The notes: generated by a model not told the origin, from the letters alone. Positions 16,563 to 25,581 are shown, numbered from the stretch's first letter. The stretch is 55,191 nt of DNA from Clostridiales bacterium (GCA_016303065.1 JAEDMJ010000009.1:1-55191); one strand, 5' to 3'. Made by a program: numbers and translations.

Positions 16563-17364
16563 GCGTCCGATCGGCGTATTCGACAGCGGTCTGGGCGGGC
16601 TCACCGCAGTGAAAGAACTTCGCCGTATACTTCCAAACGAAGACATCGTATATTTCGGAGATACCGGCCGGGTGCCCTACGGCACGCGTTCGGATGAGAC
16701 GATAATCCGTTACGCCCGCTCGGACATGGATTTTCTTTTGAAGCACGAGCCGAAGCGCGTTCTTGTGGCCTGCGGCACGGTGAGCACTGTGGCTCTTCCG
16801 ATTTTGAAAAAAGAGTATGATCTGCCGATTGACGGAGTTGTGGAGGCGGCGGCGCGTTCTGCCGCGAAGCTGACGAAAAAGGGCGTTGTCGGAGTTATGG
16901 GAACGCCGGCGACGATTCGCTCGGGGGAATATGAGCGGCTTTTAAAAAGCTTTGCCCCCGGCATTCGGACGGTGAGCGCGGCGTGTCCGCTTTTGGTGCC
17001 GCTTGTGGAAAACGGACGCATTTCTCCGGACGACATCGTGATATCAACCGTGGTTTCGGAATATCTTGCTGAGATAAAGTCCGAAGGGGTCGATGTGCTG
17101 ATAATGGGATGTACGCACTATCCTCTTTTGGAGCCGGTTGTCGCGGCGTTCATGGGAGAAAACACTCAGCTTGTCAGTCCGGGCAGAGAGGCGGCTGCTC
17201 TCATTGCAAGGGAACTGCGTGAAAACGGAAACGGAAATTCTCCCGGCCGCCGGGGCGAAGCGGAATACTTTGTGAGCGATTCCGTGGAAGGTTTTTCTGC
17301 GCTTGCGGAGACTTTTCTCAGGGAGAAAGTGACGGGAAGCGTCTCTCTCGTCGACATTGAATGA
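16555..17364 (+). CDS. murI: Glutamate racemase
   Basis: This 269-residue cofactor-independent racemase interconverts L- and D-glutamate for peptidoglycan. The two catalytic cysteines lie in VACGTVSTVA (near residue 75) and GCTHYPLL (near residue 186). The substrate loop VFDSGLGGLTAVKEL and FGDTGRVPYGTRS are at the N-terminus. The usual C-T-N-T/A around the first Cys is C-G-T-V here. It overlaps ddl by 8 nt and is translationally coupled to it. Confidence 0.95.
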   Translation: MDKRPIGVFDSGLGGLTAVKELRRILPNEDIVYFGDTGRVPYGTRSDETIIRYARSDMDFLLKHEPKRVLVACGTVSTVALPILKKEYDLPIDGVVEAAARSAAKLTKKGVVGVMGTPATIRSGEYERLLKSFAPGIRTVSAACPLLVPLVENGRISPDDIVISTVVSEYLAEIKSEGVDVLIMGCTHYPLLEPVVAAFMGENTQLVSPGREAAALIARELRENGNGNSPGRRGEAEYFVSDSVEGFSALAETFLREKVTGSVSLVDIE

Positions 17365-17392
17365 ATAATCATACATCTGTGAGGTACATAAA

Positions 17393-17863
17393 TTGACGGA
17401 CAGCTTGCTTTCCTGTGCGATACCTGTTTTGCTTACGGTGCAAAGTGTCCAGACATCTGCCGAAGGAGAAAAAGAGACTGTCGAGTTCGTGACGGACGGA
17501 ACCATGCGCCGCAGCGGAAACGGTTGGGTTATCCGATACGAGGAGAGTGAGCTCACCGGGCTTGAGGGCGTATGGACGACAGTTACGGCGGAGGACGGAA
17601 AAATAACTGTGGACCGGAGCGGAAGCTTTGAGTCGCACATGATATTTGAAAAAAATCAAAAGCACCTTTCTCTCTATGAAACGCCGGTCGGCGTTTTAAG
17701 CATCGGAACGATTGCTTTGGGGATGGAACACAGCATTGATGACAGAGGCGGAAGGATCGCCATTGAATACAGGCTTGAGATAGAAAATGCTTTTGCAAGC
17801 CGGAGCAGCATTGAACTTACCATGAAGAGAATGAACGAACCGAAAGGCGGAGATAACCAATGA
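17393..17863 (+). CDS. DUF1934 beta-barrel protein (YwiB-like)
   Basis: This 156-residue protein matches DUF1934 (Bacillus YwiB), small calycin-like beta-barrel proteins of unknown role that are conserved next to argS. The pattern VQTSAEGEKETVEFVTDGTM ... IRYEESELTGLEGVWTTV ... GKITVDRSGSFESHMIFEKNQKH ... TPVGVLSIGT is typical. The start is TTG at 17393, preceded by GAGGTAC. The 3' end overlaps argS by 4 nt, the same order as ywiB-argS in Bacillus. No catalytic residues are known for the family. Confidence 0.85.
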   Translation: MTDSLLSCAIPVLLTVQSVQTSAEGEKETVEFVTDGTMRRSGNGWVIRYEESELTGLEGVWTTVTAEDGKITVDRSGSFESHMIFEKNQKHLSLYETPVGVLSIGTIALGMEHSIDDRGGRIAIEYRLEIENAFASRSSIELTMKRMNEPKGGDNQ

Positions 17864-19587
17864 ACAGTGTCAACAACGTTTATAGATCGGCGAAGGAGAC
17901 CCTTGAAGAGACAGTGCGCGAAGCGCTTGCCGCGGCGATGGAGGCGGGAGAGCTCCCCGCTGCCCCTCTGGACAAAATTTCGGTTGAAGTTCCGAAAGAT
18001 CCGAAAAACGGCGACCTTTCCTGCACTGCTGCGCTCAGCCTTGCGAAGGCGATGCACTGTGCTCCGAGAAAGATCGCGGAGGCTGCGCTTTTGCACATGA
18101 AAAAGCACGAGTGGTTTGACTCGTACTCCGTCGCGGGAGCGGGCTTTATAAACGCTGTGTTCGGCTGCAGGTGGTATTCCGACGTGCTCCGTGCGGTTAC
18201 GGAGCTTGGGGAAAACTACGGTTCCGACGATATCGGCCACGGCGAGAGGGTTATGGTCGAGTTCGTCTCCGCAAATCCCACCGGGCCGATGCATCTCGGC
18301 AATGCAAGGGGCGGCGTTTTCGGAGATTCTCTTGCAGCGGTCCTTGAACGCGCTGGGTACAGGGTTTGGCGCGAGTTCTATGTCAACGACGCCGGAAACC
18401 AGGTCGATCTTTTCGGAAAATCCATCGAAGCGAGATATATCCAATATCTGAAGGGGGAGGACGCCTGTGAGTTTCCGGACAACGGGTACCACGGCGACGA
18501 CATAAAGGAGCTTGCGGCGTCGATTGCGGGCGAGTTCGGAGACAGCCTTCTCGAGCTCGAGCCCGAGGAGAGACGCGTTAAAATGCGCGAGATCGGACTT
18601 GCGAGAAATCTTGAGCGTATGCAGGCGGATCTCCGCCGCTACAACGTGGTTTACGACTGCTGGTTCAGGGAGACGTCCCTCCATGAAAGCGGATACGTCA
18701 AGGAAACGATTGATATGCTTGGCGAGCGCGGATATCTCTATGAAAAAGACGGAGCAACCTGGTTCCGGGGAACGGACTTCGGCATGGAAAAGGACGAAGT
18801 TATGATAAAGTCAAACGGCTTCTACACATATTACGCCGTTGACATCGCATATCACAGAAACAAGCTCGTCGCCCGCGGCTTTGACCGCGTGATCGATGTT
18901 CTCGGCGCAGATCACCACGGTCACGCCGTAAGGTTCCGCGCAGGACTTTCCGCTTTGGGCATTGACCCCTCCAGGCTCGATATCAAGCTCTACCAGCTTG
19001 TAAATCTGCTTCAGAACGGGGAAGCGGTCAGAATGTCCAAACGCACCGGCAAGATGATCTCTTTGGACAATCTTCTTGACGAAATAAGCGTTGACGCGGC
19101 GCGATTCATCTTCAACTCGAAGCAGAGCGACACCCACCTTGAATTTGACCTTGGAGTCGCCGTGCGCGAAGACAGTGAAAATCCGGTATACTATGTCCAG
19201 TATGCCCATGCGCGCATCTGCTCCATGCTCGACCGTTTGGCGGCAGAGGCTCTGACGCCTTCGGGAACGGATTCCGCGGATCTTGCGCTTTTGACCGAGC
19301 CTTCCGAGAGGGCGCTCATCAAACAGATCGCCTCGCTTCCCGACGAGATCCGCCTTGCCGCCAGGGATTACGAGCCGTACCGCATGACAAAATATCTTAT
19401 CGATCTTGCCACGGCCTTCCACGCGTTCTACACCGACTGCCGCATCAAGGGTGCGGATAAACCGCTTGCGGAGGCAAGACTCACTCTTGCCGACGTGACG
19501 AGAGCCGTCATTGCAAATGTTCTGGGAATGCTCAGCATTTCCGCTCCCGAAAGAATGGAAAAGAGCGGTCAGAACGCCGCGGAATAA
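17860..19587 (+). CDS. argS: Arginyl-tRNA synthetase
   Basis: This 575-residue class I synthetase charges tRNA-Arg. It has an N-terminal Add1 domain (DLSCTAALSLAKAMHCAPRKIAE). The HIGH-type motif is ANPTGPMHLGNARGGVFGDSLA (about residues 136-157), followed by GADHHGHAVRF. The KMSKS counterpart is VRMSKRTGKMISLDNLL, and the C-terminal all-helical DALR domain contains VQYAHARICSML. Length is typical. It starts at ATG 17860 inside the end of the DUF1934 gene. Confidence 0.97.
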   Translation: MNSVNNVYRSAKETLEETVREALAAAMEAGELPAAPLDKISVEVPKDPKNGDLSCTAALSLAKAMHCAPRKIAEAALLHMKKHEWFDSYSVAGAGFINAVFGCRWYSDVLRAVTELGENYGSDDIGHGERVMVEFVSANPTGPMHLGNARGGVFGDSLAAVLERAGYRVWREFYVNDAGNQVDLFGKSIEARYIQYLKGEDACEFPDNGYHGDDIKELAASIAGEFGDSLLELEPEERRVKMREIGLARNLERMQADLRRYNVVYDCWFRETSLHESGYVKETIDMLGERGYLYEKDGATWFRGTDFGMEKDEVMIKSNGFYTYYAVDIAYHRNKLVARGFDRVIDVLGADHHGHAVRFRAGLSALGIDPSRLDIKLYQLVNLLQNGEAVRMSKRTGKMISLDNLLDEISVDAARFIFNSKQSDTHLEFDLGVAVREDSENPVYYVQYAHARICSMLDRLAAEALTPSGTDSADLALLTEPSERALIKQIASLPDEIRLAARDYEPYRMTKYLIDLATAFHAFYTDCRIKGADKPLAEARLTLADVTRAVIANVLGMLSISAPERMEKSGQNAAE

Positions 19588-19601
19588 AGAGAGAGTCAGG
19601 C

Positions 19602-20759
19602 ATGGATATTTCCTTTGACCGTTTCACGGTGCTTGACGGAGCTACGGGAATAAATCTGCAGCGGGCAGGACTTGCGGCCGGAGTCTGTCCGGAGAAGTGG
19701 ATAACGGAGAACCCGGACGCGCTCATTTCGCTCCAGCGGAGATATGCGGACGCAGGCTCCGACGCCGTGTATGCGCCTACTTTCGGCGCAAACCGCGTAA
19801 AACTGAAAAAATACGGGCTTTCGGAAGAGCTTGAAAGACTCAACCGGGAGCTCGTGGGCATAAGCCGTGCAGCTGTGGGGGACAGAGCGGCGGTCGGGGG
19901 AGATATCAGCTCTCCGGGACTTTTTCTGAAGCCCTTCGGTCAGATCGGCTTTGAGGAGCTTGTTGACATCTTCCGCCAGCAGGCGGAGGTTTTGGAAGCG
20001 GCGGGAGTTGACTTTTTTGCCGCGGAAACTCTCATGACCCTGGCAGAGGCGCGTGCCGCCGTCATTGCGGTCAAAAGCGTTTCGGACAAGCCGGTTATCG
20101 TTACAATGTCTTTTGAGCAGAACGGAAGGTCGCTTTCCGGCTGTACGCCGCTTTCGGCGCTGCTTTCCGTTCAGAACCTCGGTGCGGATGCATTCGGCAT
20201 AAACTGTTCCGTCGGGCCAGAGGCGGTGCTTGAAATGCTCAAACCGCTGAAGGATTTTGCGCGGATACCGCTTGCCGCAAAGCCGAACGCGGGACTGCCG
20301 CAAACGGGGGCGGACGGCACTCCGGTGTACGGGATGACGCCGGAGGAGTTTGCCGCACACACCGGAGAATTTGCAGAGCTTGGAGTGAGACTCTTTGGCG
20401 GCTGCTGCGGAACGGATGAAAGACATATCGCCGCATTGAGCAGGGAGCTTTCGGGGCTGCGCGCAGAGAGCAAAGCGCTTCCGGAGGCGAACCTGCTTTG
20501 CGACGAAAAGCACGTTTGGAATGCCGAGCCCGGCAGGAGCGCCGTTGAGATCGAGCTGGGCGATTTTTTTGCCGACGATATCGCGGAGGCGGAGGCTGAC
20601 GACGGAACCTTGTTCGTTGTAAAGGTTCCGAAGGAATACGATGCGGAGGTTTTCTCGGAAAACCAGTACCTGCTGAACGGCCCCGTGAAGTTCGTGCCGG
20701 AGAAAGGCGCGGACATTGACGGCCTTATTCGCTGCTACAACGGCGTTGCGGAGGTGTGA
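19602..20759 (+). CDS. Homocysteine S-methyltransferase family protein with C-terminal extension
   Basis: This 385-residue protein carries a homocysteine S-methyltransferase domain over residues 1-290 and is similar to the N-terminal Hcy module of cobalamin-dependent MetH. It starts with VLDGATGINLQRAGL. The zinc site appears as GINCSVGPE and GGCCGTDERH (three Cys). The remaining 95 residues (ends DGLIRCYNGVAEV) match no domain I recognise. No folate, B12-binding or activation domain follows, so it is either part of a split MetH or a stand-alone Hcy-type methyltransferase (methyl donor unknown). It lies 14 bp downstream of argS. Confidence 0.82.
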   Translation: MDISFDRFTVLDGATGINLQRAGLAAGVCPEKWITENPDALISLQRRYADAGSDAVYAPTFGANRVKLKKYGLSEELERLNRELVGISRAAVGDRAAVGGDISSPGLFLKPFGQIGFEELVDIFRQQAEVLEAAGVDFFAAETLMTLAEARAAVIAVKSVSDKPVIVTMSFEQNGRSLSGCTPLSALLSVQNLGADAFGINCSVGPEAVLEMLKPLKDFARIPLAAKPNAGLPQTGADGTPVYGMTPEEFAAHTGEFAELGVRLFGGCCGTDERHIAALSRELSGLRAESKALPEANLLCDEKHVWNAEPGRSAVEIELGDFFADDIAEAEADDGTLFVVKVPKEYDAEVFSENQYLLNGPVKFVPEKGADIDGLIRCYNGVAEV

Positions 20760-20831
20760 CATCCCCACCGGGCGGAAAACTCTGCATATATTTTCCCGAA
20801 AAAAGACAAAAGCGCGAAGCTTTTCTGTACC

Positions 20832-20884
20832 GATATTCCCCCGGGAGCCGCCCGATGCGCGGCGCCGGGGGATATATTTTTTTT
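20832..20884 (+). terminator. Terminator after the homocysteine methyltransferase gene
   Basis: GATATTCCCCCGG (20832-20844) pairs with CCGGGGGATAT (20865-20875) around a GC-rich loop. A T8 run (20877-20884) follows. It lies about 75 bp downstream of the stop codon. Confidence 0.75.
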
Positions 20885-20983
20885 GCAGGGGGAGGCAGGC
20901 GGGCGTTTTTTTCTCCCGGGAAAAAGCGGCGGCCGAATTTTTTGAGGAAAGTTTTCCGCTTCCGGGAAAGATGATTTTATATG

Positions 20984-21031
20984 CAAAAAGGCATTTGCCC
21001 GAATTTTGGGCAAATGCCTTTTGTCTTTTTT
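20984..21031. terminator. Terminator of secG (bidirectional)
   Basis: A perfect stem AAAAGGCATTTGCCC (20986-21000) and GGGCAAATGCCTTTT (21008-21022) has a 7-nt loop. A-rich and T-rich flanks on both sides let it work for secG on the minus strand and as a backup on the plus strand. Confidence 0.85.
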
Positions 21032-21042
21032 TGCGGGGAGGA

Positions 21043-21294
21043 TTATACTCCTGCGCCAAGGGCGATGATGTTCAGAATGATGCAGACGATGATAAAGACA
21101 ATGCTGATTGCAATGGTGAGCTTGCGGAGCTTTGCGTCGAGATCCTTGGCCTTTGTGCGAGAAACGAAGGACTCGGATACGCCGCCGATGGCGCCGAGAC
21201 CTTGTTTGCTGCCGCTTTGGAAAAGGACAGAGACAACAAGCGCAATGCAGCAGATGAATTCAACAATTGCGAGAATTATACGGAACAGTTGCAT
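21043..21294 (-). CDS. secG: Preprotein translocase subunit SecG
   Basis: This 83-residue inner membrane protein is the small auxiliary subunit of the SecYEG protein channel. It has two transmembrane helices (about residues 4-24 and 57-78) joined by the conserved cytoplasmic loop LFQSGSKQGLGAIGG, followed by a Ser-rich stretch. Length and topology are typical. The 145-bp upstream region is AT-rich and has a -10-like TATAAT (minus strand, 21323-21328) but no convincing -35. Confidence 0.95.
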   Translation of the reverse strand: MQLFRIILAIVEFICCIALVVSVLFQSGSKQGLGAIGGVSESFVSRTKAKDLDAKLRKLTIAISIVFIIVCIILNIIALGAGV

Positions 21295-21439
21295 TTTTAC
21301 GATTTCTCCGTTTCATCAGGAAATTATAGCACATATAAACCGACTAATATGATAACATATTTTATCGGGTTTTGCAAGGGGGGGAGGCTGAAAATATCAA
21401 ACAAAACGAAGAATTTTGCCTGAAATGAGCCCCGGCTGC

Positions 21440-23161
21440 TTAAAGTTCCTCGGGTCCGTCCCCGTTCCAGTGCGGATAGAATTCGGTACCGCGCCAGAGG
21501 CCGTTGAGCATTGCGCGGAAGGTTGTCTCCTGGGAACACCATTCGTCGATTCGGGTAAGGCCGTATGCGCGCCAGTCGGAGAAAAACGAGTTCATCTCGT
21601 CTTTGTCCACTTCGCCCTGGAGCATAGTGCGGTTTTTGAGCCGAACCCATCTCACGGAAAGCTCTGCCTTTCCGATCCGCCAAAGTCTCAGCGGGTCTCC
21701 GGAAACGGCTTTTTTCGCGAGGTCGATAAAGCTTTGGAGCTTGTCGAGAACCTCGGGGCGGAAAAGCGGCGTGTCGGTATTGTCGTTGAAGCCGACGTGG
21801 ATGTTTTCCTCTTCCGCAACGCGGCAGATATATTCGATGTACTCCCGGACAAAAGGCGCGGCGGCTCCGTAAAAACAGTCGGTGAATTCGCGGATGTGAA
21901 GGTCGACATCGGTGTACGGGTCCCAGAGGAGCTTTGATATGACATAGGCGCGGAGTTCGTTGAAATCCGTGCCGCCGAAGGATGCTCCGTTTGCCTGTTC
22001 AAAGACGCCCTTCACATTGTTTTGGGCGAAGGAACGCATATTTGCGGAAAGCACGTGCCAGTTTGGGTGCGGCGCGGGATAGTGGGCAAAACAGGTGGTG
22101 TAGTCCCAGATATATACCCTGTCGCATACTTTTCCCCAGTTTCGCAGATCGGTTATGAAGTCGGTGCGGCTGCCGTCGGGAAGCTTGACGGAACGGTCGT
22201 CGTCACAGGTTTCAAAGCTGTGGGAAAAACAGGCTTCGATGGAGCAGAGCCTCACGCATACGTTTTTGCGGGGGCGGATGGACGTTGGTATCGGGCGGGT
22301 ATAGTTGTAGGCGAGGGTGTCAAAGATGACGTTGGGGAACTCGGGCTCGAGCTTTTCGGCAATGGCGTTTACAAAACGCAGAAGCGTTCCGGAAGGGCTT
22401 CCCGCTTCAAGATCGCTTGCGCGGCAGGCGGGACATTCACAGCCGCGGCCCCAGTCGTTTTGGGAAATGGAGATGATGTTCGCCGTTGGATTGTTGAGCA
22501 GCGCGTTCCGGACGCTTTCCGTTGCAATTTTCAAAACATCGGGATTGGTCAGGCAGAGCTGGTTTACATCTCGCTCTGTGCAGCGTTTTCCGTCGAACAT
22601 TGCGAAGTATTCCGGATGCTCTGCACCGTACACGTCGGGGTCGACCATCTGCTGAAAGGAGTGGACAAACCAGGCGTAGCTCTTGCAGCCGCCGTGCTTT
22701 TCGCGAATTTGATGGTGCGATCCGTTGAGGCGGCATTTTACGGCGAAGCGGGAATAGCGCACGGGTTCGTAATAGTTGTGTTCACGGTATTCAAACGCCG
22801 GGCTTTCCGTGACGCTGAGAACGGGCAGCTCAAGCTTTTCAACAGTGGGGACAAGTTCGCAGGTCGCCGTGAAAAAGCGGCACCCGAGACGTTCAAGAAG
22901 CGAATATGCACCGTAGATCACGCCGCGGACCCCGCCGCGTATGTCGAGGTTCCTGCCGTCTCCGCGGAGGGAAAAGCTGTCCTCGCCGAGTTCGTCGTCC
23001 CGGACAACGGAGATCGCCGGAGAGGCGGCGAGATTCGTTATCTCAAAGCGCTGACCGGTCATGAGCCCGAGATAGTGGCGGAGCTCCTGTGCGGCGTATA
23101 CCGCCTGTTCCGGAGCGTCGGCAGAAACACAGATGGATATCGGGGAAAGGGGGGCTTTCAT
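21440..23161 (-). CDS. DUF4838 domain-containing protein (glycoside-hydrolase-like)
   Basis: This 573-residue protein has the build of DUF4838 proteins found with polysaccharide-degrading genes. The N-terminal module (about residues 1-115) resembles the alpha-glucuronidase/GH20b-type domain (AAQELRHYLGLMTGQRFEI ... LRGDGRNLDIRGGVRGVIYGAYSLLERLGCRFFT). The DUF4838 core follows (SQNDWGRGCECPAC, LAYNYTRPIPTSIRPRKNVCVRL, AYVISKLLWDPYTDVD). No signal peptide is seen. An in-frame extension to 23398 exists, but ATG 23161 gives the natural N-terminus; the Shine-Dalgarno AGAAAG is weak. Substrate is unknown. Divergent from the DUF1906 gene. Confidence 0.82.
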   Translation of the reverse strand: MKAPLSPISICVSADAPEQAVYAAQELRHYLGLMTGQRFEITNLAASPAISVVRDDELGEDSFSLRGDGRNLDIRGGVRGVIYGAYSLLERLGCRFFTATCELVPTVEKLELPVLSVTESPAFEYREHNYYEPVRYSRFAVKCRLNGSHHQIREKHGGCKSYAWFVHSFQQMVDPDVYGAEHPEYFAMFDGKRCTERDVNQLCLTNPDVLKIATESVRNALLNNPTANIISISQNDWGRGCECPACRASDLEAGSPSGTLLRFVNAIAEKLEPEFPNVIFDTLAYNYTRPIPTSIRPRKNVCVRLCSIEACFSHSFETCDDDRSVKLPDGSRTDFITDLRNWGKVCDRVYIWDYTTCFAHYPAPHPNWHVLSANMRSFAQNNVKGVFEQANGASFGGTDFNELRAYVISKLLWDPYTDVDLHIREFTDCFYGAAAPFVREYIEYICRVAEEENIHVGFNDNTDTPLFRPEVLDKLQSFIDLAKKAVSGDPLRLWRIGKAELSVRWVRLKNRTMLQGEVDKDEMNSFFSDWRAYGLTRIDEWCSQETTFRAMLNGLWRGTEFYPHWNGDGPEEL

Positions 23162-23427
23162 CTTTTTGTCACTTCTTTCTTTTGATGGATTTGGTCTGAG
23201 TCGAGTATAACAGCGCGGAGGGCTTTTGTCAAGGAGAATCAGCGGGCAAAAACGGTTATAAATCGCTTTCTTTCCCGGTGGAAAAAGCGGAGAGGAAAGT
23301 CCCGGAGGAATGTGGTATAACATAAGCGTCCCGGGGACGGAACCGGTAAATGTCCCCACCGAATAAAAGGCATTTTGACACGGTGCGTCCGAGGACAAAA
23401 AATTATTTTTACGGGAGGAATCTCAAA

Positions 23428-24495
23428 ATGGCAACAGGTTATGTAAGCGCACAGACGACGGTCTATTACGGACCGAGCTCGACCACCTATCCCTCCAGCG
23501 GAAGCTACGCCGGTCCTGCGGAGACAGTGGACATTCTTTGGAAGGAGGGAAACTGGTACTACATCGAATACCAGTCGGGCAGTTACAGAAAGCGCATGTA
23601 CATTCCGACGAGCGCAGTGTCCCAGGTGTCCGGAACGGTTTCGACCTACACCGCGAACCTTACGGCAAAGTACGTCGGAAAAGGCGGAAACACCTACAAC
23701 GGGCCCAGCTCAAGCACATATGCCTCCGCCGGTTCCGTGGAAAACTACGAGGCCGTAAGCTTTCTGAGCGACAAGCGTGAAAACGGATACGCTCTCATCG
23801 AGTACAATATCGGCGGCGGACAGAAAAAGCGCGCCTGGTTCCCCTATGCCGAGCTGGGAATAAAGCTCGGTGTCGACACCTACGCAAAGATAAGCTCTCA
23901 GACCATGGCAAACGCCATAAAAAATGCGGGTTACAGCTTCGTCGGAAGATATTATTACAGCGACGGAACCTACGACCACGGATTTGATTCGACCGAAGCC
24001 GGGTATCTCTCTGCGGCGGGACTTGACGTGTTCATTTACTTCCAGAACGGCGCGACCGGAAACGCAAGCTATTATACCGCCGCGCAGGGAACCGCGGACG
24101 CGGAGGCCGCATATAACTTCGCAAGAGAGGTTGGACAGCCGGCCGGAACGATGATTTATTTCGCCGTTGAGCTCAACGCCACTTCCAGCCAGATAAGCGG
24201 ATGCATATCCGACTATTTTAACGCGGTCGTTGCAAAGATGAGCGCGCTTGGCACTGCGAACAACTGCCGCTACAACGTCGGCGTTTACGGCTGCCATGCC
24301 GTCTGCAGCAACCTCACCGTTACCGGCGTTGTTTCGAGAACGGCGGCCTGGGCATGGCAGAACGGTATAACTTATCGCGGCTGGGACAACCGGCAGATTT
24401 CAACCAAGACCGGCGCATATGAAGTGACGATCAACGGTACAAACTTCAATGTCGTTGTCAGTAAGCTTCAGCACGCCGGAGGATGGAGCTGCTGA
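23428..24495 (+). CDS. DUF1906 (Rv2525c-like glycoside-hydrolase-fold) protein with two N-terminal SH3-like repeats
   Basis: This 355-residue protein ends in a DUF1906 domain (about residues 150-350), a TIM-barrel fold related to lysozyme-like glycoside hydrolases. It begins LGVDTYAKISSQTMANAIKNAGYSFVGRYY and contains DVFIYFQNGATG, IYFAVEL and YGCHAVC. The first 140 residues hold two repeats of about 70 residues with a shared TTVYYGPSSTTYPSSGSY / GNTYNGPSSSTYASAGSV pattern. These resemble bacterial SH3-like wall-binding modules. There is no N-terminal signal peptide. The ATG at 23428 follows GGGAGGA (23413-23419); the longer frame from 23350 is not needed. It is likely to act on cell wall material, but how it leaves the cell is unclear. 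Confidence 0.82.
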   Translation: MATGYVSAQTTVYYGPSSTTYPSSGSYAGPAETVDILWKEGNWYYIEYQSGSYRKRMYIPTSAVSQVSGTVSTYTANLTAKYVGKGGNTYNGPSSSTYASAGSVENYEAVSFLSDKRENGYALIEYNIGGGQKKRAWFPYAELGIKLGVDTYAKISSQTMANAIKNAGYSFVGRYYYSDGTYDHGFDSTEAGYLSAAGLDVFIYFQNGATGNASYYTAAQGTADAEAAYNFAREVGQPAGTMIYFAVELNATSSQISGCISDYFNAVVAKMSALGTANNCRYNVGVYGCHAVCSNLTVTGVVSRTAAWAWQNGITYRGWDNRQISTKTGAYEVTINGTNFNVVVSKLQHAGGWSC

Positions 24496-24527
24496 AAAAA
24501 TTTTTTTCCGCTCGACAAAATTCCCTC

Positions 24528-24556
24528 TTGAAATACGAACAAACGTATGGTATAAT
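24528..24556 (+). promoter_or_regulatory. SigA-type promoter of lipoprotein gene
   Basis: TTGAAA (24528-24533) and TATAAT (24551-24556) are separated by 17 bp. The spacer is filled by a LexA-like inverted repeat (see next entry). It is 42 bp upstream of the ATG at 24598. Confidence 0.8.
24536..24549. promoter_or_regulatory. Candidate LexA (SOS) operator in the promoter spacer
   Basis: CGAACAAACGTATG matches the Gram-positive LexA consensus CGAACRNRYGTTYG at all but one fixed position (A for T). It lies between the -35 and -10 boxes of the lipoprotein promoter, where bound repressor would block RNA polymerase. The same stretch is also a short palindrome, ATACG-N6-CGTAT, so another repressor is possible. 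Confidence 0.45.
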
Positions 24557-24597
24557 GAAAACAAATTCAATAAGTTTTTAATTCAGGGGGGAACACT

Positions 24598-25488
24598 ATG
24601 AAAAAACTTATTTCAGCTTTACTGGTTTCAGTGACGGTTTTGTGCGCGCTGGCCGGATGTTCCGGACCTGAACCCGAGGATACCTCGGGTTCAGGCTCCG
24701 TGTATTCAACGGACATCCGGACGGACGCCGCGGGCGGCACCTCGAGTGTCAGCTCCGGCGACACAGCGGACATTTCTTCGACAGCCGACACCGGTACAGA
24801 TTCGGCAGAAAGCTCCGGATCGACAGAGCCCGCCGGCACAGGAGAGGCGACTTCTGAGAATGCCTATACTGCGGTTTTTCCCGTGACCGACGCGGACTTT
24901 AAGGCAGAGATCACCCTTCCGCCGGTTTACACCGGACCGGACACGAAAGTTACGGCGTATTATTCGTTTACACCGACCGGAGCGGACGGTGAATACGGAT
25001 GCTTTATCATGTATCCATGCATGATGTTTTCGCAGCAAAGATATTTTGAGATTTGCCGGACTGTGGACAATGGATTTACATGGGACAGAATCCAGCGTGA
25101 GCTTGGAGACGTCATCGATATGTATGCCATTGACGAGGATCACTTCCTTGTGATAAGCGGTGATATACAGGCGGGATACAGGTTTTACGCATTCGATGCC
25201 TGGGGACAGTTGGAAGCCGCCCAATACGGTTCTTCCCGCTGGGAGTACGGCAAGGAAGTCGCTTTGGAATACGAGTATCTTTTCCCGCGCGGAGAATTTG
25301 ACTCCGGAAAGAGTGAGAATGATTACCAGGCCGACGACTCTACCTTCTATCAGGCGGTGACAGCGTATTATCTTGAAGAGATAGACGACTCTTCCTGCCG
25401 CATCGTGCTCGAATACACGAATCCGAACGGCGAATCAAAGCGCTGCACCGCGGTTTACGACATTACCGGCGTGCATCCGGAAAAGTGA
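24598..25488 (+). CDS. Lipoprotein of unknown function
   Basis: This 296-residue lipoprotein has the signal peptide KKLISALLVSVTVLCALAGC (lipobox LAGC). A linker of about 65 residues rich in Ser, Thr, Gly and Asp follows. The extracellular domain (about residues 90-295) is Tyr- and acidic-rich with beta-strand character (VTAYYSFTPTGADGEYGCFIMYPCMM ... CRTVDNGFTWDRI ... HFLVISGDIQAGYRFYAFDAWGQLE ... YYLEEIDDSSCRIVLEY). FTWDRIQREL resembles the Asp-box signature of beta-propellers, but only one copy is clear. I do not recognise a family. Its promoter carries a LexA-like box, so it could be damage-inducible. Confidence 0.75.
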   Translation: MKKLISALLVSVTVLCALAGCSGPEPEDTSGSGSVYSTDIRTDAAGGTSSVSSGDTADISSTADTGTDSAESSGSTEPAGTGEATSENAYTAVFPVTDADFKAEITLPPVYTGPDTKVTAYYSFTPTGADGEYGCFIMYPCMMFSQQRYFEICRTVDNGFTWDRIQRELGDVIDMYAIDEDHFLVISGDIQAGYRFYAFDAWGQLEAAQYGSSRWEYGKEVALEYEYLFPRGEFDSGKSENDYQADDSTFYQAVTAYYLEEIDDSSCRIVLEYTNPNGESKRCTAVYDITGVHPEK

Positions 25489-25522
25489 GCCAGTAAGAAC
25501 AAAAATTGAAACTTCAATTCAA

Positions 25523-25567
25523 AAAAACTGCAGAAACGCCGTATTCCGGCGTTTCTGCAGTTTTTGT
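25523..25567. terminator. Bidirectional terminator between converging genes
   Basis: A long perfect stem AAAAACTGCAGAAACGCC (25525-25542) pairs with GGCGTTTCTGCAGTTTTT (25548-25565) across GTATTCC-type loop bases. A and T runs flank both sides. It serves the lipoprotein gene and the minus-strand membrane gene. Confidence 0.9.
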
Positions 25568-25581
25568 ATAAATCCGGCGGC

